Program-made: the position numbers and the translations under genes
NCBI GenBank assembly: GCA_013619005.1
Contig: JABXKY010000061.1
Span: forward strand, 1 to 5,889
DNA length: 5,889 bases
Origin: Candidatus Bathyarchaeota archaeon
GTDB lineage: Archaea; Thermoproteota; Bathyarchaeia; TCS64
Reading direction: 5' to 3'
Shown here: piece by piece, positions 1 to 5,149 of the stretch
Layout of the letters: every line of letters begins with the position of its first letter
How positions within the stretch are numbered: the stretch's first letter is position 1
Notes under the pieces: model-generated
The model's database searches: none
Told to the model about the DNA's origin: nothing
Seen by the model: the letters and a program-made list of their open reading frames with translations, nothing else

Positions 1-15
1 GTGGTCATTTGCGCA

Positions 16-88
16 TGTTAAGCTGCCAGCATTTTGCTCTTCTCTTTTAACACAAGTTGTCCCATAATTGGATATTAACAACTGTTAA
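16..88. promoter_or_regulatory. Cluster of TTAACA/TGTTAA half-sites upstream of fhs (candidate operator)
   Basis: Four exact copies of one hexamer, counted on either strand, lie in this 73-base stretch: TGTTAA at 16-21, TTAACA at 47-52, TTAACA at 75-80 and TGTTAA at 83-88. The last two form a perfect inverted repeat, TTAACA-AC-TGTTAA, at 75-88. Taking that palindrome as one site, the three site centres are at about 18.5, 49.5 and 81.5, so they are spaced 31 and 32 bases apart, close to three helical turns. The palindrome overlaps the likely TATA box of fhs, so a bound dimer would be well placed to block TBP/TFB. The repeats are seen in the sequence. The operator role is inference, and part of the effect could come from the AT-rich composition. 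Confidence 0.4.
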
Positions 89-93
89 AAATT
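84..93 (+). promoter_or_regulatory. Likely TATA box for the fhs-folD operon
   Basis: The AT-rich stretch GTTAAAAATT is centred about 31 bases before the fhs ATG at 120. Archaeal TATA boxes usually sit about 25-28 bases before the transcription start, so transcription would begin near 114-117 and give a nearly leaderless mRNA. No clear Shine-Dalgarno motif lies just before the ATG, which fits. The nearest G-rich stretch, TGGGGAT at 98-104, would lie upstream of that start site. Confidence 0.35.
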
Positions 94-119
94 GCTCTGG
101 GGATTATTCTTGATTCAAT

Positions 120-1796
120 ATGGCTATTCCTCCAGACATAGAGATTGCTCAAAGCGCGAATATGAAGCACATCTCTGAGATCGCCGGGGGCCTGGGGCTC
201 ACCGGCGACGATATCGAACTTTATGGAAAATACAAGGCCAAGATTCTGCCCCACGTCCTCAAGGAGAGAGAGGGCAGGCCTGATGGCAAGCTGATAATTG
301 TTACCGCGGTGACCCCCACCAAGTCAGGTGAGGGAAAGACCACCATGGCAGTAGGGCTGGCGCAGGCACTAGGCCATTTAGGAAAAAAGAACATCGTTGT
401 GCTGAGGCAGCCCAGCATGGGCCCAGTGTTCGGCATCAAGGGCGGCGCAGCGGGAGGCGGTTACGCCCAGGTCGTGCCAATGGATGACATCAACATCCAC
501 TTCACTGGAGACCTCCACGCCATCACATGCGCCCATGACCTACTGACCAGCTTAATGGAGAACTCGATCCAAAGGAAGAACAAGCTGGACATTGATACCC
601 AGCAGATCATGTGGAAGAGGGTCCTGGACATCGAGTCAAGGTTCCTCAGGAACATCGTGGTCGGGCTAGGTGACTCCAACGGTGGGAGGCCCTACCAGAC
701 TGGTTTTGAGATCACCACCGCATCTGAGATCGCAGCCATCCACGCCATCAGCAAGGACCTCATGGACTGCAAGGAGAGGATGGGCGAGATCACCCTAGCC
801 TATAACAGCAAGGGCGAGGCGGTCAAGGCCAAGGAAGTCGGCGGCATAGGCGCCATGGCCATCCTCATGAAGGACGCGGTGAACCCAAACCTGGTCCAGA
901 CGCTTGAGAACACCCCCGCCATCATCCACGGCGGGCCATTCGCAAACATCGCCCACGGTTGCCCAAGCCTGGCTGCCATCAAGACGGCGCTGAAGCTCAC
1001 AGACTATGTGGTAGTCGAGCCCGGTTTCGGGGCGGACTTGGGGATGGAAAAGTTCCTCAACATCGCGTCCAGGGCAGGAGACCTAAAGCCCAGCGTGGTT
1101 GTCGTGGTGGCCACGATAAAGGCACTGAAACGCCATGGAGGCATAAAGTACAAGAACCTCAAGGAGGTCAACGCGGAGGCAGTCAAGGCAGGGCTACCTA
1201 TCTTGGCCAACGAGGTTGACAACGTCAGGAAGTACGGGCTCAGGCCGGTGGTCTGTATGAACCACTTCCACACTGACGGCGACGACGAGATCAAGGTGGT
1301 ACTGGACTGGGCCAAGGAGGCGGGGGTACCCGCCGCGTTCACCGACACTGTCCTTAAGGGAGGTCCGGGCGGATTAGAGCTGGCCAATATCGTCCTTGAG
1401 GAGGTCGAGAAGGAGAGCGATTTCCATTACCTGTATGACCTGGACATGCCCGTTGACGAGAAGATCAGGACGATAGCGACAAACATGTACAAGGTGGCTG
1501 ACATCAAGCTGAATGCCGAGGCCAGGAAGAACCTCAGGAAGATAGTGAAACTGGGCTTCGACAAGCTGCCCATCTGCATGGCCAAGACGCCCCTGAGCCT
1601 AACCGACAACGACAAGCTGCTGGGCATGCCACCGGAGGGTTACGTGCTGCCCATCGTCAGGCTCAAGCCGAGCACAGGCGTAGGCTTCATCATCGCCTAC
1701 TGTGGCGACATCAACACGATGCCGGCGCACCCGAGCAAGCCCGCGGCCAACGATATGGATATTGATGAGAACGGAGTAATCAAGGGACTGAGTTAA
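120..1796 (+). CDS. fhs: Formate-tetrahydrofolate ligase (10-formyl-THF synthetase)
   Basis: Catalyses the ATP-dependent joining of formate to tetrahydrofolate, giving 10-formyl-THF in the cytoplasm through a formyl-phosphate intermediate. The 558-residue length is the normal full family length. The start fits the family N-terminus (DIEIAQ-x-A-x-MK at 6-16), and an in-frame stop at 111-113 leaves ATG 120 as the first possible start. Visible motifs are the P-loop TPTKSGEGKTT at 65-75, RQPSMGPVFGIKGGAAGGG at 96-114, the run PNLVQTLENTP followed by HGGPFANIAHG in the middle, FGADLG-x-EKF, and a C-terminal GDINTMP-x-HPSKPAA segment. Arg96 matches the formyl-phosphate arginine of the Moorella enzyme. 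The next residue is Gln97, where the family normally has Glu (REPS). The C-terminal part also departs from consensus. folD follows one base later, so the two are one operon. Function is certain at family level; kinetics and cation needs may differ. Confidence 0.96.
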   Translation: MAIPPDIEIAQSANMKHISEIAGGLGLTGDDIELYGKYKAKILPHVLKEREGRPDGKLIIVTAVTPTKSGEGKTTMAVGLAQALGHLGKKNIVVLRQPSMGPVFGIKGGAAGGGYAQVVPMDDINIHFTGDLHAITCAHDLLTSLMENSIQRKNKLDIDTQQIMWKRVLDIESRFLRNIVVGLGDSNGGRPYQTGFEITTASEIAAIHAISKDLMDCKERMGEITLAYNSKGEAVKAKEVGGIGAMAILMKDAVNPNLVQTLENTPAIIHGGPFANIAHGCPSLAAIKTALKLTDYVVVEPGFGADLGMEKFLNIASRAGDLKPSVVVVVATIKALKRHGGIKYKNLKEVNAEAVKAGLPILANEVDNVRKYGLRPVVCMNHFHTDGDDEIKVVLDWAKEAGVPAAFTDTVLKGGPGGLELANIVLEEVEKESDFHYLYDLDMPVDEKIRTIATNMYKVADIKLNAEARKNLRKIVKLGFDKLPICMAKTPLSLTDNDKLLGMPPEGYVLPIVRLKPSTGVGFIIAYCGDINTMPAHPSKPAANDMDIDENGVIKGLS

Positions 1797-1797
1797 A

Positions 1798-2634
1798 ATG
1801 GCAACTATACTAGACGGAAAAGCCACAACGGCTATCGTTATGGAGGAGATCACCGCGGAGGTCGAGAAGCTGGCAGGGAAGGGGGTCGTCCCCGGACTGG
1901 CCGTCGTCCTCACCGGTGACGACAAGTACAGCGTCAGGTACGTGAAGCTAAAGACCAAGAGGGCCGCAAAGGTCGGCATGTACGCGGAGTTCCACCACCT
2001 GGAGGAGACCACCGACGAGGAGCTCAAGGCGCTCATCGAGAAGCTGAATGCGGACCCAAAGATACACGGCATCATGGTACAGCTGCCCCTCGCGGAGGGG
2101 CTTGACGAGTTATCGGCTGTGGAGGCCATCGCAAACGAGAAGGACGTTGACGGACTGAGCCCCAGCGCCCTCGGCAAGGTGCTCATGGGCGAGGAATGCT
2201 ACCTGCCCGCGGGCGTTGAGGCCATCATGGAGCTGTTCAAGAGGTACGATATCAGCCCGGAGGGAAAGCACTGGCTGGTAGCCGGTGGGACCAACTTCAT
2301 GAGCAAGCCAATGGCGGCCTACGTCATGAACATGAAGTCAAGGATCACACAAGCGGGTGCAAAATGCCCGCACATCCCGACACTTGCTAAGACGGCGGAC
2401 GTGATCTGCACCGAGATGTTCAAGAAGCACGCCATCACCGCGGACATGGTGAAGGACGGCGTCATCATCCTGGACAACGGCAACAACTACGAGGGAAAGA
2501 AGGTCTTCGGAGACGTTGACCCGGCGGTCTACGAGAAGGCGTCAGCCTATACCCCGGTACCAGGCGGGATCGGGCCCATGCTCATCGCCATGCTCCTGAG
2601 GAACACGGTGAAGGCGGCGGCCAAAACCGCTTAA
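1798..2634 (+). CDS. folD: Divergent FolD: methylene-THF dehydrogenase / methenyl-THF cyclohydrolase
   Basis: FolD normally oxidises 5,10-methylene-THF with NADP to methenyl-THF and hydrolyses that to 10-formyl-THF, the product of Fhs. The 278-residue length is usual. The folate and catalytic side is intact: Tyr48 and Lys52 in the YVxxK motif, Gln95 in VQLPL, Asp118 in EKDVDG, and the C-terminal TPVPGGIGPM at 252-261. The cofactor side is not. The usual GRSxxVGxP loop reads G163-GTNFMSK-P171. The PCTP segment reads PAGV (137-140). The HS(K/R)T loop is replaced by AGAKCPH (186-192). DxGIN reads DNGNN (226-230), and the Thr after PGGxGPM is Leu262. Classical NADP binding therefore looks lost or reshaped. 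It may use NAD or another carrier, or act only as a cyclohydrolase. The ATG lies one base after the fhs stop, so translation is probably coupled. No frameshift is seen. Confidence 0.9.
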   Translation: MATILDGKATTAIVMEEITAEVEKLAGKGVVPGLAVVLTGDDKYSVRYVKLKTKRAAKVGMYAEFHHLEETTDEELKALIEKLNADPKIHGIMVQLPLAEGLDELSAVEAIANEKDVDGLSPSALGKVLMGEECYLPAGVEAIMELFKRYDISPEGKHWLVAGGTNFMSKPMAAYVMNMKSRITQAGAKCPHIPTLAKTADVICTEMFKKHAITADMVKDGVIILDNGNNYEGKKVFGDVDPAVYEKASAYTPVPGGIGPMLIAMLLRNTVKAAAKTA

Positions 2635-2639
2635 CCCCA

Positions 2640-2658
2640 TTTTTCTATTAATTCTTCT
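2640..2658 (+). terminator. T-rich terminator-like tract after folD
   Basis: Just after the folD stop the sequence becomes T-rich on the coding strand: five T's at 2640-2644 followed by CTATTAATTCTTC. Archaeal RNA polymerase commonly terminates at such U-rich tracts without a hairpin, and I see no strong stem here. The position, before a new TATA box, supports an end to the fhs-folD transcript. Confidence 0.4.
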
Positions 2659-2669
2659 CTGGTTCAGGA

Positions 2670-2677
2670 TTTAAATT
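2670..2677 (+). promoter_or_regulatory. TATA box for the NAC gene
   Basis: TTTAAATT is centred about 27 bases before the GTG at 2701. This is the spacing expected between an archaeal TATA box and the transcription start, so the message could begin at or next to the GTG and be leaderless. It lies 36 bases after the folD stop and just past the T-rich tract, as expected for an independent promoter. Confidence 0.45.
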
Positions 2678-2700
2678 CATGAACCCGGTAAGATGGTTAG

Positions 2701-3090
2701 GTGAACTCTTTGACAAGGATGGATAGCCGGCGTGCCCGAAGAATGATGAAACAGATGGGCATGAACATGGACGAGTTAGGCGACATTAAGCGCGTTATAC
2801 TGCAGGGCGACAACAAGGAGATAGTCATCGAAGGCCCCCAGGTCACGAGCATCAACGTCCAGGGCACCAAGATGTACCAGGTTGCCGGGGGACGCGAGAC
2901 CGAGAGGAAGATACAGGCAGCGGGAGCCGTAGAGGCCGCACCGGTGGAGGAGGAGCCGCTGGTGCTCCCGGAGGAGGACATCCTGCTTGTTGCCCAGCAG
3001 GCCAACGTCAGCATAGAAAAGGCCAGGGCGGCTCTGGAGAACAGCGATGGGGACCTTGCGCAGGCCATCATCAAGCTCCAGACAAGGTGA
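2701..3090 (+). CDS. nac: Archaeal nascent polypeptide-associated complex protein (NAC alpha)
   Basis: Archaeal NAC forms a homodimer that binds near the ribosomal exit tunnel and contacts emerging chains. The 129-residue protein shows the expected order: a basic, Met-rich N-terminus (RRARRMMKQMGMNMDEL, 10-26), the NAC beta-barrel core with DNKEIVIEGPQVTSINVQG at 37-55 followed by YQV, an acidic, Ala/Pro/Glu-rich linker at about 73-90, and a UBA domain at about 90-128 (PEEDILLVAQQANVSIEKA, then NSDGDLAQAI). Two starts are possible. GTG 2701 directly follows an in-frame TAG and fits leaderless initiation from the TATA box. ATG 2719 (residue 7) matches the usual family N-terminus and has GGTGA at 2700-2704 upstream, though 14 bases away. 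Family assignment is firm; the start is not. Confidence 0.93.
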   Translation: MNSLTRMDSRRARRMMKQMGMNMDELGDIKRVILQGDNKEIVIEGPQVTSINVQGTKMYQVAGGRETERKIQAAGAVEAAPVEEEPLVLPEEDILLVAQQANVSIEKARAALENSDGDLAQAIIKLQTR

Positions 3091-3099
3091 CCGTCGTCA

Positions 3100-3106
3100 T
3101 TAAATA
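3100..3106 (+). promoter_or_regulatory. Weak TATA-like box before the beta-CASP nuclease
   Basis: TTAAATA in the 63-base gap after NAC would place a transcription start near 3128-3132 and leave a leader of about 25 bases before GTG 3154. A second AT-rich stretch, AATTTAT at 3129-3135, is only about 22 bases from the start and fits less well. There is no T-rich terminator after NAC, so read-through from the NAC promoter is equally possible. Confidence 0.25.
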
Positions 3107-3153
3107 GAGCCGACAGGGTATTGGAGGCAATTTATCCCAAACCTATAGGTTGA

Positions 3154-4371
3154 GTGAGCAATTACGTGGAGTTGAGGGTCAGAAAGTTCGGGGGCATAGT
3201 GGTCGAGTACGGGGACCAGGGCATCATGCTTGATCCCACTCGGAACACCCATAGCTACCCCACTTTTGTGAGCCACGCCCACTCTGACCACTCCGCGGCG
3301 TTCAAGCACCCGGGTCGAGAGAAGTACGCGACCCAGGAAACATTCGACCTTTTGGAGGTTATGGGCTGGAAGAGGCTGGGCGGCTTGAAGCCGATCAAGG
3401 TAGGTGACACCGTCAAGATCGATGATATCGAGGTGAAGGTCCACAACGCGGGGCACGTCCTTGGCAGCGTGGAGTTCGAGATCAACACCCCCGAGGGGAC
3501 AGTTCTATACACGGGGGACCTGTGCACCGAGGACACTTTCACCATGGACCCGGCCACCAAGGTTGACTGTGATATCCTCGTCATCGAGACCACGTTCGGC
3601 GCGCCCATGTTTAACTTTCCTAAGAGGGCTGATGTGGCTGTTGAGATATACCAGTGGGCGGTCAACACAGTCCTTCAGGGCAGGATACCCACGTTTAAGA
3701 CCGACAGCATCGGTAACGCCCAGGAGGTCATCAGTATTCTTAACCAGTACACGAACCTGCCTGTCGTGACAAACAAGAGCGCCACCAGGGTCACGGAACT
3801 GTACAGGAGCAAGGGGTACAACCTGGACTCGGTGGACGCCGACTCAGATGAGGGAAAGGACCTTCTGGACTCGGGCAAGTGCGCCATCATCACCCCGAAG
3901 GGTAGCAAGCCTTTCAGGACCAACCAGGAGATCGCCCTGACCTCAGGGTGGGCGACCATCATGGGGAGGAAACGGGTCGCGTTCCCGCTTAGCGACCACG
4001 CAGACTACAAGGGATTGATGGGCTTCATCAGGGGGGTCAAACCCAAAAGGGTCCTCACTTTCCACGGGGGTAACTTCACGAAGGACTTCCACAACCACGT
4101 CAGGAAGACCCTGGGGATAGCGGCAGCGCCCCTGACGGCAAGGATTGAGACCATATCTGGACCCAAGATGAGCAACGAGGCCCGTATCAACGCCTGCAGC
4201 AGGCAGATAATCAGAACCATAAGGATTCCCGGCTTCATCTACCAGCCAGCGTGGCTCGTCAAGGAGATGTCCAGGCAGGGTTTCACGTCAAACGAGACAG
4301 AGAACAGTATAGATTACCTCATAGAGCGCGGTGTCCTAAAAGGGACCCCCGATGGGGTCAAACTGACTTAG
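3154..4371 (+). CDS. Beta-CASP metallo-beta-lactamase nuclease (archaeal CPSF/YSH1-like, COG1236 type) with winged-helix-like tail
   Basis: A probable metal-dependent RNA nuclease related to CPSF73/Ysh1. The lactamase core shows motif 1 (Asp27 in MLDPT), motif 2 HAHSDH with His41, His43, Asp45 and His46, motif 3 (His101 in HNAGHVLGS) and motif 4 (Asp122 in YTGD). The ETTFG segment at 145-149 matches the ESTYG-like beta-CASP motif A. The cap follows, with SIGNAQEVISILNQ, and the core closes with PLSDHADY (Asp281, His282) and FHGG (His304). All expected metal ligands are present, so it should be active. Residues about 330-405 add a tail whose last 50 residues (LVKEMSRQGF, then IDYLIERGVLKG) look like a winged helix, possibly for nucleic acid binding or dimerisation. 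GTG 3154 directly follows an in-frame TGA, so the only other early start is GTG 3166. No KH domains are present, unlike the longer archaeal aCPSF1. The 3' end overlaps the convergent gene by 4 bases. The natural substrate is not known from sequence. Confidence 0.85.
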   Translation: MSNYVELRVRKFGGIVVEYGDQGIMLDPTRNTHSYPTFVSHAHSDHSAAFKHPGREKYATQETFDLLEVMGWKRLGGLKPIKVGDTVKIDDIEVKVHNAGHVLGSVEFEINTPEGTVLYTGDLCTEDTFTMDPATKVDCDILVIETTFGAPMFNFPKRADVAVEIYQWAVNTVLQGRIPTFKTDSIGNAQEVISILNQYTNLPVVTNKSATRVTELYRSKGYNLDSVDADSDEGKDLLDSGKCAIITPKGSKPFRTNQEIALTSGWATIMGRKRVAFPLSDHADYKGLMGFIRGVKPKRVLTFHGGNFTKDFHNHVRKTLGIAAAPLTARIETISGPKMSNEARINACSRQIIRTIRIPGFIYQPAWLVKEMSRQGFTSNETENSIDYLIERGVLKGTPDGVKLT

Positions 4372-4667
4372 AATTTTACGATCTGGGCGTGCGGGATGTC
4401 CCCGAAGTAGATGACAGCCCTCTCGTGGACCATGTTGCATTCGATGGCGGCCTCGACGATTGCCTTTCCCACAAGGTTGCAGATGGTCGCCTGCCTCATT
4501 GCCGCGATGGCCTCGTCGACCTCGCCAAGGGTTCCCCTGTAGAAGCCCTCACTGACCTTGAAAGGTACCCTGCCACCCTCAAGGGTCTCGCCAAGTATCT
4601 CCTCGTCGCAGACCGCGACTACCCTGTTCCTTCCGCGGGTCATTGTCTTGACGTAGACCTTGCTCAT
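4368..4667 (-). CDS. DUF424 family protein (archaeal, function unknown)
   Basis: A 99-residue soluble protein that I recognise as DUF424, a small family conserved across archaea without a settled function. Diagnostic pieces are the N-terminal VYVKTMTRG (4-12), AVCDEEILGETL (18-29), SEGFYRG (39-45), the helix ATICNLVGKAIVEAAIE (60-76) and the C-terminal IPHAQIV (91-97). I see no signal peptide, membrane segment or cysteine metal site. Its ATG is one base downstream of the aIF2 beta stop on the same strand. The two genes should therefore be co-transcribed and translationally coupled, which suggests but does not prove a role near translation. A weak purine-rich stretch (AATTAGG) precedes the ATG inside the end of the upstream gene. 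Its stop overlaps the convergent nuclease stop. Confidence 0.88.
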   Translation of the reverse strand: MSKVYVKTMTRGRNRVVAVCDEEILGETLEGGRVPFKVSEGFYRGTLGEVDEAIAAMRQATICNLVGKAIVEAAIECNMVHERAVIYFGDIPHAQIVKF

Positions 4668-4668
4668 C

Positions 4669-5079
4669 CTAATTCTTCCCTATGCTGCTACGGGCGCCGC
4701 ATGCGTCACACTGGAGGAACGATAGCCGCTTGTCCCTCACAACGTTGGTATCTGGCCTGCCGCAGACCGGGCAGATGACGTACTTGTTCGTGTATATCTC
4801 GATGAGGTTTCTTATGCTGTCCGCGTTGAACCTTCCCTGGAAGACTACCTTGTCTCCGTCAAAGTTGCCCCTGGTCGCCGTCTCCCTTAACAGGAACTTT
4901 AGTATGTGCTCTGGTGGCCTCTGCAGCCTCTCTGCGATCTCTCTGAAGTTCTGGATGACGCTTCGCCTTCCCTGCCTTCTCACTATTGCCCTCGGGATCT
5001 GGAACCTATCCACCTCAGCCACCAAGTCGGGTAGATTCTTGTAGGCCCTGCTCAGCATTTCCTTGTAATCTTTTTCCAT
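4669..5079 (-). CDS. Translation initiation factor aIF2 subunit beta
   Basis: The beta subunit of the heterotrimeric archaeal aIF2, which brings initiator Met-tRNA to the small ribosomal subunit. At 136 residues it is a typical archaeal size, lacking the lysine-rich eukaryotic N-terminal extension. Residues 1-20 (YKEMLSRAYKNLPDL) form the short helix that in known structures docks on the gamma subunit. The alpha/beta core covers about 25-98, including QNFREIAERLQRPPEHILKFLLRE (43-66), the GNFDGDKVVFQGRF region (71-84) and IRNLIEIYTNKYVICP. The C-terminal zinc ribbon has all four cysteines: Cys103, Cys106, Cys124 and Cys127. The ATG at 5079 is supported by a well placed GGTGA five to nine bases upstream. 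Expected motifs are intact. Confidence 0.96.
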   Translation of the reverse strand: MEKDYKEMLSRAYKNLPDLVAEVDRFQIPRAIVRRQGRRSVIQNFREIAERLQRPPEHILKFLLRETATRGNFDGDKVVFQGRFNADSIRNLIEIYTNKYVICPVCGRPDTNVVRDKRLSFLQCDACGARSSIGKN

Positions 5080-5083
5080 TTTT

Positions 5084-5088
5084 TCACC
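5084..5088 (-). promoter_or_regulatory. Shine-Dalgarno site of aIF2 beta
   Basis: On the minus strand GGTGA ends four bases before the ATG at 5079. It pairs with the UCACC of the archaeal 16S rRNA 3' end. It is the clearest ribosome binding site in the window and fixes this start. It also means the transcript begins further upstream, unlike the likely leaderless plus-strand genes. Confidence 0.55.
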
Positions 5089-5096
5089 GTGAAATC

Positions 5097-5112
5097 GCGG
5101 TTTCTTAACCGC
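5097..5112. repeat. Perfect inverted repeat upstream of aIF2 beta
   Basis: GCGGTT (5097-5102) and AACCGC (5107-5112) are exact inverted copies separated by four bases (TCTT). On the minus strand the loop and inner arms make TTAAGAAA, the most TATA-like sequence in this gap, though it sits only about 26 bases from the ATG, which is hard to reconcile with a leader that includes the Shine-Dalgarno site. In RNA it would form a 6-bp hairpin about eight bases upstream of that site. Possible roles are an operator, a leader hairpin or a processing site; none is proven. Confidence 0.4.
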
Positions 5113-5141
5113 TTGTTACATCCATCATTGAGTTGCTCTTG

Positions 5142-5146
5142 AAAAA
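5142..5146 (-). terminator. Short T tract just after the membrane protein gene
   Basis: On the minus strand five T's follow three bases after the stop of the membrane protein gene. This could act as a weak archaeal U-tract terminator and separate that gene from aIF2 beta, but a run this short is weak evidence. Confidence 0.2.
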
Positions 5147-5149
5147 GGT

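Noticed and set aside
1..119. Possible small gene or RNA in the first 119 bases
   Set aside because: No open frame with a plausible start and no convincing RNA structure; the stretch is better explained as the fhs promoter region.
1004..1387. 127-codon minus-strand open frame inside fhs
   Set aside because: It is wholly antisense to a conserved part of fhs. Low-complexity Ser/Thr/Pro composition and no domain.
1599..2186. 195-codon open frame on the minus strand across the fhs-folD junction
   Set aside because: It is antisense to two certain genes, spans their junction, and its Ser/Thr-rich product is typical of the reverse strand of GC-rich coding DNA.
1798..2634. FolD considered as a decaying pseudogene because of missing NADP motifs
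   Set aside because: The frame is intact, length is normal, and the folate-side catalytic residues and C-terminal PGGIGPM are kept. The changes are concentrated in one site, which points to altered function.
3123..3127. GGAGG as a Shine-Dalgarno site for the nuclease
   Set aside because: It lies 26 bases before GTG 3154 and about 38 before GTG 3166, too far for either, and no other in-frame start is nearby.
3255..3668. 137-codon minus-strand open frame inside the nuclease gene
   Set aside because: It is antisense to the lactamase core, where the plus-strand frame holds all catalytic motifs.
4251..4778. 175-codon open frame on the plus strand
   Set aside because: It runs through the nuclease end and antisense to DUF424 and aIF2 beta, all well supported. 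Its product has no recognisable motif.
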